Shown piece by piece: positions 12,080-26,481 of a DNA stretch of 64,000 nt (position 1 is its first letter; each line of letters starts with the position of its first letter). Source of the DNA: Litoditis marina (Eukaryota > Nematoda > Chromadorea > Rhabditida > Rhabditidae); contig OZ038433.1 of NCBI GenBank assembly GCA_964036275.1, forward strand, positions 39,775,336 through 39,839,335, read 5' to 3'. Below the pieces are notes generated by a model. That model was not told the origin of the DNA, did not search any database, and was given only the letters and a program-made list of their open reading frames with translations. Position numbers and translations under genes: made by a program.

Positions 12080-12928
12080 AACACAGCGGGGGGATAGAGG
12101 TATCCCGTAGTTTACCCATTGGCTACCCCACGAATGATATTATCATTTCTTCACAACGGGCGAGCTCTCGGTGACAGTTTTTGCAAATCAATGAAACTGT
12201 GTCATAACTTTTTCTTTAATACATTCTGTGAAATTATTTCTCTTCTTCATCTTCAAAACCTGCAACCGGGAGTAATCTAAGGTACGTGTTTTTTCGAAAA
12301 CCAAAATGAACGAGTGAACTGTTCATTGCAGAAGACCTCTTAGCAACATGATGATCTGAACTTGTCAAGGCAACGTGAGTTGAAAACGTGTTTATTCACG
12401 GAAGTTTACGAGCAGGCCAGCGGTGTATATGATTTTCAGGTCAGTGAACAACTTCCATGTTCCGCTGTCAATAAGCCTCGGCATATTGTACAATGAAAAT
12501 GTTTTGGTTCAAATAAGAAACAGTGAACAGTGTCGACTTGTCTAGCTGGATCACAGTTCATTTCAGTCAAACTAAAACTTTTTGTTGTGTTAGTCAACAC
12601 ATAACAAACAACACATGGAAAACAAACAAGAAATTTGTACCTTATACCTTAATTTATATTGATATTTATACCTGAAGCTGGAAAGATCCGAACATTTGCA
12701 GACTTGCTTCCAACTAATCTCAAGAAGTTTTCGTTTGACCCTTCAAGAAGACAAACGGTTGCGACGCTTTCCGTCACACTTTTGTTCACTAAAGGTTCTG
12801 GCGCTCTCAATAAATTTTGGCAACAATAACTGGAACCTAACATTAAACAAATGCATTTCAGAAGTGGAACTACTGAAAAAAAGTTAATAGAAAACAATAG
12901 ATTCATTGAAAATACGATTCTTTCGCAG

Positions 12929-12936
12929 TATATAAG
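12929..12936 (+). promoter_or_regulatory. TATA box of collagen B
   Basis: TATATAAG at the same distance from the ATG as in the paralogues. Confidence 0.6.
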
Positions 12937-12967
12937 TGAAACGAGAAACATCGGAATCACACCAAAC

Positions 12968-14878
12968 ATGGATATCGATACCAAAATCAAGGTGAACTTC
13001 GTTTTCATTCTCTGAATTTTCGTTTGTTCTCTTCAGTTTTCATGAGTTTTCTACTTCAGCAAACTAACTTTACAGAGAATGCACTAGTAGTCAAACCAAC
13101 AAATCATGTCAAATGTAGAGAAACATCACAAGGCTCGCGATTTGAAAATTCCACGGCGCAAATTTTGATACAGGATTTCTCTTCAAAAAGCTTATTTGCA
13201 GGCCTACCGTTTCGTCGGATATGCGGCTGTGACCTTCTCCACGGGGGCAGTACTTTCTGTCTGTGTCACTCTTCCGATGGTCTACAACTATGTCCACAAC
13301 GTTCGTTCTGAGATGAAACACGAACTGAGACAATGCAAAACCAACGCAAAGGGGGTTTGGTCTGATGTATACGGACTGAAGGACCTACCTACCGGTAACC
13401 GTACCGCCCGTCAATCCGGTTTCGGTGAGGATACTTGTCAGGGTTGTTGTCTACCGGGAGCTGCCGGACCAATCGGTACTCCCGGTAAGCCCGGAAGACC
13501 CGGAAAGCCCGGAGCACCCGGACTTCCCGGAAACCCCGGAAGACCTCCTCAGGAGCCTTGTACTCCTATGACTCCTCCTCCATGCAAGCCTTGTCCCGAT
13601 GGACCAGCCGGACCTCCCGGACCACCCGGTCCAGCAGGAAACCCCGGTCCCCTGGGCGGTCCCGGAAACAAGGGTCCTGACGGACCACCCGGATCTTCAG
13701 GAAACAAGGGACACCCCGGACGGCCCGGACAGCCCGGTAAACTCGGAGGACCCGGTCAGCCAGGAACTCCCGGAGAGAACGGAGAGGTACATTTACTGTT
13801 CATATTCAGGAAATAGCCGACTTTTGAACTAGGGTTGTTAATCGAGTTCGAAATTTCGAGTTTTCGAGTTTTCGAGTTTTCGAGTTTTCGAGTTTTGGGA
13901 AATTTCGAGTTTTCGAGTTTTTGAGTTGTCCGAGTTTTGGGAAATTTCGAGTTTTCGAGTTTTGAAAAATTTCGAGTTTTCGAGTTTTGGGAACTTTCGA
14001 GTTTTCGAGTTTTCGAGTTTTGGGAAATTTGTTCGACTCGACTCGAAAATTTTCGAGTTTTTTCGAGTCGAGTCGAGTTTTGAGTATATTTTGGACCCAA
14101 AAGATACATTTTTTGAGTCCGAAATTTTGATTTTCGAGTTTTCGCGTTCAAAATTTCGAATTTTCGAGTTTTCGAGTTTTCGAGTTTGGCGAAAAATCGA
14201 GTTTTCGAGTTTTCGAGTTTTCGATTTTTGAAAAATTTCGAGTTTTCGAGTTTTCGAGTTGTCCGAGTTTTGGAAAATTTCGAGTTTTCGAGTTTTCGAG
14301 TTTTGAGAAATTTCGAGTCGAGTCGAGTTTCGAGTTTGACTTTAACAACCCTATTTTGAACCAACTATTTTTTCTTATCGATCCTTTTCAGCCTCAACCA
14401 GGATCTCCCGGTCAACCCGGTCGTCCTGGACCTCAGGGACCTCGCGGATCGAACGGACAACCCGGAAAGGACGGAGTACCCGGAACCCAAGGAGAAAAGG
14501 GACCGACTGGTCAACCAGGAAACCCCGGACAGGTAACCAATATCTTGATAATGAACAAATCCATCTAATCAACTATGAACTTGACCTAATATAGAAAATG
14601 GCGATACTAGGGTTGTACTTTGATCTGTATGTGCGGCACCGTTATCATATTAAGACTGAAATAAGAAGGGATCAAACTACAGACTCAGTGGTTCATAGCT
14701 AGATGTTTAGTATCGACCTATTTCTCACCGACCGAACCCTATGATATGTGTTCAGGACGGTCAACCCGGCCAGCCCGGTCAGCCCGGAAATGACGGAAAC
14801 AACGGAGAGAAGGGTATCTGTCCCAAGTATTGTGCCATCGATGGAGGAGTATTTTTCGAGGACGGAAGTCGTCGTTGA
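12968..14878 (+). CDS. Cuticle collagen B, 290 aa
   Basis: Exons 12968-12991, 13202-13786, 14392-14532, 14756-14878. Same domain order and exon lengths (24, 585, 141, 123 nt) as collagen A. Differences include FSTGAVL in the membrane anchor, SGFGED after the RTAR cleavage site, a PGSSGNKG triplet change and [10 protein letters not shown] in exon 3. Intron 2 is 605 bp instead of about 73-75 bp because a transposon-like element (13830-14353) has inserted. The splice sites flanking it are intact, so the gene is probably still functional. Confidence 0.92.
13830..14353. mobile_element. 524-bp hAT-type MITE with TTTTCGAG satellite core
   Basis: The ends are perfect 12-bp inverted repeats, TAGGGTTGTTAA and TTAACAACCCTA. 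The element is flanked by an exact 8-bp direct repeat TTTTGAAC (13822-13829 and 14354-14361), the hallmark of hAT transposition. The inside consists almost wholly of 8-bp TTTTCGAG units, with spacers such as GGGAAATT and a central block near 14080-14130. It has no transposase. The other four collagens lack it, so insertion happened after duplication. Confidence 0.88.
14614..14681. mobile_element. Old palindromic MITE in intron 3 of collagens B-E
   Basis: Degenerate TGTACTTTGATC...GATCAAACTACA ends. The same relic sits at the same place in collagens C (17900-17963), D (about 26221-26284) and E (about 34400-34463). It is not evident in collagen A, so it entered before the B-E duplications. Confidence 0.5.
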
Positions 14879-16749
14879 AAAAGATACCAGAAATCAATCT
14901 AGATGTGGTTTCAATAAAGATTGTGTCACTCAACTGTTCGAGCGTTTCTCATTTCCTTTCCATGGTTTTCCAGGTTCGGGCAGAACTAACATGCTTTGGT
15001 TGCACAGCTTTCAGTGATTCTGAATAAAGCATTACCTAAAGTTTTCACAATATAGACTTGCAATCAATCTGTTCAATTTGTACGGTGTTCAAGTGAAAGT
15101 TTGTTTCTTCCACGTGATCTCTCCCATGAGAAGCTGATAGATCATTATCGAAATAAAGACGTTTCTGCTGAAGTGAGGGATACTTAACTCAGAAAACACG
15201 ATAATATGACGTTGGTAGTTGATAGAGTAGATCTGTGATGAAGGAGACGAGTCCGGCCAGCGGCCACCCAATATCCTTGGCGAAGAAATTTCCGAGTGTG
15301 CAGACACAATGGTATTCGGATGGCAGTCAATCAGCACCCTTTCGAAACGCTTGGACGTCAAGTAACGAATTTGAATCTCGAATCTCAAATTTTCTTGAAT
15401 TTTTAGTTTGGGTGAGCTACTCGAGGAAAGTTTCATTAGCGAACTTCAGAACGCAGGATTAGCAATACCAACATGGAGAAGTTTCGCTGAGCTTTCCTTT
15501 TTTTTCAAAGTGGAAACTTGAAGATCTCGTAACACTGAAATGCATAACGGAGGATAGTAACTTCCATTGTGTAAGGCTCCCTTTTCCATTATCGATTCAG
15601 ATTTGACAACGATATGCTCGAGCGTGAGAGATATATTAACTTTACTTGCGGTAAGTTTGAGGTTGTGTGTTATTTGTGAGTGTTCCGAAATGCACCTCAC
15701 TTTCAATTCGTACCGCAGATTGTTATATTCGGCACAAAATAACGAAATCTTCTTTTTGGGGATAGTGTAGATGTGCAGTTGCAACGGCAAATATTGCCAT
15801 TCCCAAACCTAAAAAAGCGATCTCGCCAAAACTGAAACTTGCTGGAAGCAGGCACAAACCACATTTAACTGCTTGCAAGAAACTGGTCAGAATACAGTCC
15901 AAAACAACACAGTCTCAGTTCTATTACGTTCAAAGAAACTTGTACGTAATTATGGTCAAACTCCAATATCACAGTCAAAACGGGGTCAGTCATTTATCCA
16001 ACTCGAAACTACTCGCATAGTGTTTTTCAACCATATGTGAGTTCATTGATAAGCAAATTTACCAGATTCCTTCATTTAAATAATTTTGCGAACCGTTTCT
16101 TTCAAGACGCATCGACGGCCATTTTGAAAACTCAATGCTATTGTTCCAACAAACTCGAAAATTTGTGAGTAACGTTGAACTCGAAACTCCAACACTACAC
16201 TTTTCTCTGAGTTCGAAATCGCGAAAACTAGATTATCATATAACTCGACAAGATTTTCATATAAGAAATTCAAATGTCCACGAATCTATCTGAAACGGGA
16301 AGTTAAGAAATAATCGGACACAAAATATAGGGGACAAACAGTGATTCTACCTACATAATTTTAGTTGTGTTACAAGCGTCTGCGATTTCCGAGTATGCTA
16401 AATAAACGCGCAGAATAATTGTTAAACTGAAAAATCATTATTATCAATGGAGTCGGCAAATCGATCCTCATTCTATGTTCTTCCAGTTAGATGTCATCTC
16501 AAGACTGGACTATTCGAGTGCGTAATGTTTGAGGATTACACGAAGCATAAAGTAGGAAATATGACAGTTCTGAACTTCCATTCGTTATTAATGTAAGTTC
16601 ATTTATTTTCTCGTGGGTTCCAATCAGTTCTGGCTAGCTGGCTACAATAGCTGGAACCTAGCATTACACCCGTGCACTCCAACAGTGGAACTATTGTGAA
16701 AAAGAGGCATGAAAACGAACGATTCTTAGGAGATACGATTCTTTAGCAG
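14879..16749. other. Intergenic between collagens B and C
   Basis: No gene can be supported. On the minus strand near 15240-15320 one frame reads GNFFAKDIGWPLAGLVSFI, which looks like a membrane-protein exon remnant, but no flanking exons were found. Homology with cassettes D and E starts only at about 16616. Confidence 0.4.
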
Positions 16750-16757
16750 TATAAAAG
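16750..16757 (+). promoter_or_regulatory. TATA box of collagen C
   Basis: TATAAAAG, same spacing to the ATG as in collagens A and D. Confidence 0.65.
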
Positions 16758-16788
16758 TAGAACGAGAAACATTAGAATCACACCAAAC

Positions 16789-18160
16789 ATGGATATCGAT
16801 ACCAAAATCAAGGTGAGCTACGTTTCCGTCAGTATTTCCGTTCTTTATCATCAGTTTTAATGAGTTTTCTCCTTTTCACTTCATCAGACCACTTTACAGA
16901 GAATGAACTAGCACTTAATTGACACGTAAAATGTAGAAAAACATCACAAGTTGCGAGATTTACAAGTGCATTGGCGCTCATTCTAATACAAGTTTCCATT
17001 CAAAAAATCTTGTTTGTAGGCCTACCGTTTCGTCGGATATGCGGCTGTGACCTTCTCCACAGTGGCAGTACTTTCTGTCTGTGTCACTCTTCCGATGGTT
17101 TACAACTATGTCCACAGCGTTCGTTCTGAGATGAAACACGAACTGAGACAATGCAAAACCAACGCAAAGGGGGTTTGGTCTGATGTATACGGACTGAAGG
17201 ACCTACCTACCGGTAACCGTACCGCCCGTCAATCGGGTTACGGTGAGGATACTTGTCAGGGTTGTTGTCTGCCGGGAGCCGCCGGACCAATGGGAACTCC
17301 CGGTAAGCCCGGAAGACCCGGAAAGCCCGGAGCACCCGGACTTCCCGGAAACCCCGGCAGACCTCCTCAGGAGCCTTGTACTCCTATGACTCCTCCTCCA
17401 TGCAAGCCGTGTCCCGATGGACCAGCCGGACCTCCTGGACCACCCGGTCCCGCAGGAAACCCCGGTCCCCTGGGTGGTCCCGGAAACAAGGGTCCCGACG
17501 GACCACCTGGATCTCCAGGAAACAAGGGCCACCCCGGACAGCCCGGACAACCCGGTAAACTCGGAGGACCCGGTCAGCCAGGAACTCCCGGAGAGAACGG
17601 AGAGGTACATTTACTGTTCATATTCAGAAAATAGCCGACTTTTCAACCAACTATTTTTTCTTATCGATCATTTTCAGCCTCAACCAGGATCTCCCGGTCA
17701 ACCCGGGCGTCCTGGACCTCAGGGACCTCGCGGATCGAACGGACAACCCGGAAAGGACGGAGTACCTGGGCCCCAAGGAGAAAAGGGACCGGCTGGTCAA
17801 CCAGGAAACCCCGGACAGGTAACCATTATCTCGATAATGAATAGTTCCATCTAATTAACTATGAACTTGACCTAATATAGAAAATGGCCATACTAGGGTT
17901 GTACTCTGATCTGTATGTGCGTCACCGTTATCAGATTACGACTGAAGTATAGATCAAACTACAAACTCAGTGGTTCATAGCTAGATGTTTAGTATCGACC
18001 TATTTCTCACCGACCGAACCCTATGATATGTGTTCAGGACGGTCAACCCGGCCAGCCCGGTCAGCCCGGAAATGACGGAAACAACGGAGAGAAGGGTATC
18101 TGTCCCAAGTATTGTGCCATCGATGGAGGAGTCTTTTTCGAGGACGGAAGTCGTCGTTGA
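16789..18160 (+). CDS. Cuticle collagen C, 290 aa
   Basis: Exons 16789-16812, 17020-17604, 17678-17818, 18038-18160. The same 290-aa build as collagen A: MDIDTKIK first exon, membrane anchor, [11 protein letters not shown] processing site, CQGCC, interrupted Gly-X-Y block, main triple helix, and CPKYC...FFEDGSRR tail. AAGPMGTPG replaces AAGPIGTPG of A and B, a change shared with D and E, so C-E form the younger subgroup. It is the collagen member of cassette C. Confidence 0.93.
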
Positions 18161-20939
18161 AAAAGATACCAGAAATCAATCTAGATGTAGTTTCAATGAA
18201 GATTGTTCCATTCAACACTGCTTTCTTTCATAAGTTGACAAGGAAAACAAAGTATTGCTGCTAACAACTCTATTCAAACAGAATCAGATGATCGATTAGT
18301 AGTCTGGACAATTCACTTCTGGAAACACCTTGATTTTGTTGTAATATTCTTTGTCGAGTTAACTATGAACACAGGTAGTGCATTTACGCGAACGACTCTG
18401 CCCAAACACCAAAATTAAAAAAAAACATTAATGTAACCTCGATTTTGTGTATTATTGTGTTGATAGTTCTCAGAATTCCCCGGGTATACAGCATCACATT
18501 CCATATTTAATATTCTAGGCCAATCCACGACTTTGCACGTTTACACGCTCTGTTTTTACTACAAAAACTCATTATAGGAACCCGGGCTTGATTTGCAATC
18601 TCATTTTCATTCTCGAAAGCAAATCATTTTTCTGACAGACTGATCTGGCCTCGTAGCAGATTGCTAGAATAGGTGAGGTCACCCTGCCCAATCAAATACA
18701 CATTCGTATTTCCAATTTATTAGTGAATTTGAACTATTCCGCTCAAAGGCAAGTCATTTTACAAGTTCGCTATGGTAGTTGGATTTTGACATAGCGGTTG
18801 GGAACTATACATTCTGTTAGCCGTTTACTGACATTCTGCAAGTTTTTTTTTTCGCAAACTGCAGGCCAATCTGGAAGATACATTTTTCACATAAAGTGAT
18901 CTCATTTTCTAGTTTCGGATGGTTTATGCTTTTTCGGGGGGAAAGAACAAATAAATGTAAGCTCAAGGAAAGTGATACAACCTAGGAGAATAACAGAGAA
19001 AACGAGTAAGGGGTACGTTTCGTATCTACCCCAGACGCAACCACTTGAATCAAGATACCTTCCTATTGAGGCATCCTCAGTGAGGTAGGGGAAGGAAATC
19101 AGATAACTCCCTTCTGTTCCGTTGAACCTTATTTTGCGTTCTATGACACATTTGAGCGAATGTTCTTTTTCGAGGCATGACAAACTCACAATTGTCGCGA
19201 GTTAACGAAATAAGGAAACGGAGATAATTCAGTAGAGTGTAAATGTTGTTGGCACTTCCTACGCTTTTCATTTCATTACGGCCGACAATACTGTCTATAA
19301 TACTTGCTTGTACCCGAAAATACCCGAAAATTTCTAACACACAACATTGGAACCACAAGAGTATTTTAACATTTCATTTCTCCTAAATGGTTTCTCAAGT
19401 TCTTGAAAAAATCCGCAATCAACTCGGACTCGGAAACAAAAACCTTTTTTGCACTATAAAATAAACCTTTGGGTTTGAATCCCTGCAGAATTACTTTAGA
19501 TTCCCAAATTGATTAGATTTTGCCGTTCCTCAAGTTTTTTTGAGATCTGAGCGAAACATCCTTCGACGTATAATTAACCTATATATTACCAAGTACTCAA
19601 CCACGATGTTTGTTGTAACACAATAATATCTCTTCTACCAAACCCGGACTGGTTTTTTTATTCAATCTGTGAATAGCACACGTTCGGTTTGATAACAAGA
19701 AACATAATTTGCTTCACTCTACTAGTTTTTCTTCAATTTAGATTATAATAAGGAAGCTTTTGTTAAAATAGCATTATTGTGACCCTCAGTTTTCACGAGG
19801 TTCGTTATTTTATCTATAATATTGCGCTCTCTACATGAGGCACTTACGTGTAAAAAACTATTGCAATAATCAATGTTTATATCTTTCAATGTTTCGAATC
19901 AGAGCACAGACATCGATGAGAATTTGCTTTCTATTGCTTGTTGTTGAACTGGAATAATTTGATGAAATTACATTGAACACAGCCGGAAATACCACATATG
20001 TCACGTGCACATACTATCACATACTATTATACATTATATCGGGGATGTTTATATTCATTAACATATGTCATAATCAATCGAGTATTTGACTATTTAAGTT
20101 ACGTGAAAACACTGAATTTCTTCGACAATCCTTTTTTCATTGACACAATATGTGCAAAATGTTTGTTAACCTTGTCACAAAATACCATGTCGTTTGTGTC
20201 ATGCGTTGCTACACACACACCACAAAGTTTTCAATAACAACCAAGACCTATTTTCATTAGTATAAAAACGTATGTGGAAGAGAGACCGATTGGTTTTTTT
20301 GTATGAGAAATACAAACGGAGTTCAACACATTCGAATGGAGATGAACATCTAATCTCGAATTGTCGAAAAGTCTTGTGCGAAGTTTGGTGAATGTGCAGC
20401 GTACACATTATGCCAGTTTGCTCGTGCAAGTTTCGTAAGTGTACGGTATACATTTTGCTGTTTTCCATTACGTGAGAATTATTTGTGTATTGAGGGAGTT
20501 GTTGACATTCCTGCTGTCCCAATCAAAAATTTAGTTAGTTTGAAATTGATCTCAGTTACGGTTCGTTCGTAAATCACCCGTAATCCTTCAAAGAATGTGA
20601 GATTCATCTCCATTTAGGAGAAGGACGAAACAATCATACAACTTTTTTTCCAGCACCGGTGGCGGTGGGCACATAGCTTCACGAGATCAACCAAAAGTTG
20701 AAATGTTGGAAAAATAGGATGATCTATCATTTGAAAGATAGCCTGTCAAGAACACTGCAACAAAACGAAAAAATATGAAAATAATTTTGAAGTGATGATG
20801 CAACAAAAAGGGAAAAATATGTGCCAACTTCTCTCATTGTTGGTTGTTTTTATCGACCGCCAAAGTTGTCTATCGAACTAGGTCTTTTCTGCTCCCTTGA
20901 TGTCTACTTCGAACGTCAAAAATAATATTGTCTGATTCC
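18161..20939. other. Spacer between collagen C and receptor 1
   Basis: No gene recognised. It is essentially identical to 26482-29260 in cassette D and loosely similar to 34661-37080 in E. The open frames are not kept in E, which argues against a coding role. Confidence 0.6.
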
Positions 20940-20941
20940 AG
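20940..20941 (+). promoter_or_regulatory. Likely trans-splice acceptor of receptor 1
   Basis: GATTCCAG ends five bases before the ATG at 20947. The same site is at 29261-29262 for receptor 2, and TTCAAG at 37088-37089 for receptor 3. It could instead be the acceptor of an unseen upstream exon. Confidence 0.45.
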
Positions 20942-20946
20942 TCCCG

Positions 20947-23975
<3,029 letters not shown>

Positions 23976-25070
23976 GAAATAGTTTTTTATCATTATTTTG
24001 TGATATTGTCTCTTCTCTTTTCTTCTGATATTTTTTTCTTTTTTTCTGAAATTTATCTGGTTTCTGATATTTTATGCATCACAGCTTCACTCGTATCATA
24101 ATTTTATTCATGAAACCTTTCAGAACTGTAAACTTGCAAGTATATACTTTCAATTTTGCGTTTTGCAAATGACTGTACATATTTCTTGTAATTATTTCAT
24201 TTCATTATAACGTATATGTTTTTGTTTAGCTAAAGAGGTCGGGTTCGGCCCAAATAACATGGTTTTTCTTGTTGTTGACCTGTTGTTACAAACATCAGCA
24301 ATGTAAAATGCTCGTTTATGAGATAAGCTAAGTTGTTTCCGTGAAAATAAGATTTGATTCATTTCGACGAGGTTGGAAACATGATATTGTTTATAAATAA
24401 ACATTCCTATATAACTTCATAGTCTTCTGTTACAAGTCAAATAGGGTTTTATTACCTCGAGTTCAGATGAAAGGGATATCCGTGAATTTTAATCCTACGC
24501 ATCTTTGTTTTGTTGATTGGTGAATTTGATACAGAAAAATTTACTATGTTTTTTGATACACGCAGTTGTGCAATCGTTGCTTTCAATTATTCAAAATGAA
24601 GACGAAATCGAAAGAACTTTTATGCTCAGAGGAAACTGATTTCGAAACAGTTTTGAGATTTCGAAAATTTATAGATAATTCTGAAACGTTCGAATTTTAT
24701 TTAGTCGGATCCCTATCGAAATGGTCCAGCATATTACGGAAAATCATCGTAAATATTTTATTTGATCCAAGACTTCTCACATAACATGTTCCGAGTACGA
24801 AATTATACATGATGAAACTTTTACGAACGGCCCCTTTAATGATTGTCGACAATGACGTCCCGTTTCAGCATATGTGTCTCATGTGAGGATTAAACGAAAA
24901 ACCTAAACTAGTTACCTAATATACTATGAAGTTTCTAGCATTTCCAATCAGTTCTGGCAATGTCTACAATAGGTGGAACTTAGCATTACAGCGTGCACTC
25001 CAAAGGTGGAACTATTGTGAAAAAGACGCATGAAAACGAACGATTCTTAGGAGATACGATTCTTTAGCAG
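23976..25070. other. Spacer between receptor 1 and collagen D
   Basis: No gene seen. About 24080-25100 is highly similar to 32240-33260 and gives the 5' flank of collagens D and E. Small insertions and deletions near 24620-24660 versus 32795-32850 are the clearest differences. Confidence 0.55.
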
Positions 25071-25078
25071 TATAAAAG
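25071..25078 (+). promoter_or_regulatory. TATA box of collagen D
   Basis: TATAAAAG, conserved spacing. Confidence 0.65.
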
Positions 25079-25109
25079 TAGAACGAGAAACATTAGAATC
25101 ACACCAAAC

Positions 25110-26481
25110 ATGGATATCGATACCAAAATCAAGGTGAGCTACGTTTCCGTCAGTATTTCCGTTCTTTATCATCAGTTTTAATGAGTTTTCTCCTTTTCAC
25201 TTCATCAGACCACTTTACAGAGAATGAACTAGCACTTAATTGACACGTTAAATGTAGAAAAACATCACAAGTTGCGAGATTTACAAGTGCATTGGCGCTC
25301 ATTCTAATACAAGTTTCCATTCAAAAAATCTTGTTTGTAGGCCTACCGTTTCGTCGGATATGCGGCTGTGACCTTCTCCACGGTGGCAGTACTTTCTGTC
25401 TGTGTCACTCTTCCGATGGTCTACAACTATGTCCACAGCGTTCGTTCTGAGATGAAACACGAACTCAGACAATGCAAGACCAACGCAAAAGGGGTTTGGT
25501 CTGATGTATACGGACTGAAGGACCTACCTACCGGTAACCGTACCGCCCGTCAATCCGGTTACGGTGAGGATACTTGCCAGGGCTGTTGTCTCCCGGGAGC
25601 TGCCGGACCAATGGGAACTCCCGGTAAGCCCGGAAGACCCGGAAAGCCCGGAGCACCCGGACTTCCCGGAAACCCCGGCAGACCTCCTCAGGAGCCTTGT
25701 ACTCCTATGACTCCTCCTCCATGCAAGCCGTGTCCCGATGGACCAGCCGGACCTCCTGGACCACCCGGTCCCGCAGGAAACCCCGGTCCCCTGGGTGGTC
25801 CCGGAAACAAGGGTCCCGACGGACCACCTGGATCTCCAGGAAACAAGGGCCACCCCGGACAGCCCGGACAACCCGGTAAACTCGGAGGACCCGGTCAGCC
25901 AGGAACTCCCGGAGAGAACGGAGAGGTACATTTACTGTTCATATTCAGAAAATAGCCGACTTTCAAACCAACTATTTTTTCTTATCGATCATTTTCAGCC
26001 TCAACCAGGACCTCCCGGTCAACCCGGGCGTCCTGGACCTCAGGGACCTCGCGGATCCAACGGACAACCCGGAAAGGACGGAGTACCTGGGCCCCAAGGA
26101 GAAAAGGGACCGGCTGGTCAACCAGGAAAACCCGGACAGGTAACCATTATCTCGATAAAGAATAGTTCCATCTAATTAACTATGAACTTGACCTAATATA
26201 GAAAATGGCCATACTAGAGTTATACTCTGATCTGTATGTGCGTCACCGTTATCAGATTACGACTGAAGTATAGATCAAACTACAAACTCAGTGGTTCATA
26301 GCTAGATGTTTAGTATCGACCTATTTCTCACCGACCGAACCCTATGATATGTGTTCAGGACGGTCAACCCGGCCAGCCCGGTCAGCCCGGAAACGACGGA
26401 AACAACGGAGAGAAGGGTATCTGTCCCAAGTATTGTGCCATCGATGGAGGAGTCTTTTTCGAGGACGGAAGTCGTCGTTGA
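25110..26481 (+). CDS. Cuticle collagen D, 290 aa
   Basis: Exons 25110-25133, 25341-25925, 25999-26139, 26359-26481. Same architecture and length as collagen C. Exon 2 gives the same protein as C apart from silent changes. Exon 3 has QPGPPGQPG where C has QPGSPGQPG, and GQPGKPGQ where C has GQPGNPGQ. No damage is seen in frame, splice sites, cysteines or the RTAR processing site. Confidence 0.93.

Larger units (their letters stand above)
9912..12928. other. Intergenic between collagens A and B
   Basis: No gene recognised. It holds a 200-bp dispersed repeat (10014-10214), the duplicated collagen upstream unit (about 10790-12870), a tRNA-like fragment near 11890-11960 and a palindromic MITE (12013-12079). 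Confidence 0.6.

Noticed and set aside
13756..14364. A 202-aa Lys/Asn/Arg-rich frame over the collagen B intron
   Set aside because: It is the satellite body of the hAT element read in one frame; its length comes from an 8-bp period without stops.
18902..19358. Minus-strand frames repeated in cassettes C and D
   Set aside because: Identical only because the cassettes are near-identical; the diverged cassette E does not keep them.
19998..20522. Open frames in the collagen-receptor spacer, repeated at 28319-28843
   Set aside because: Not conserved in cassette E and without recognisable domains or splice structure.
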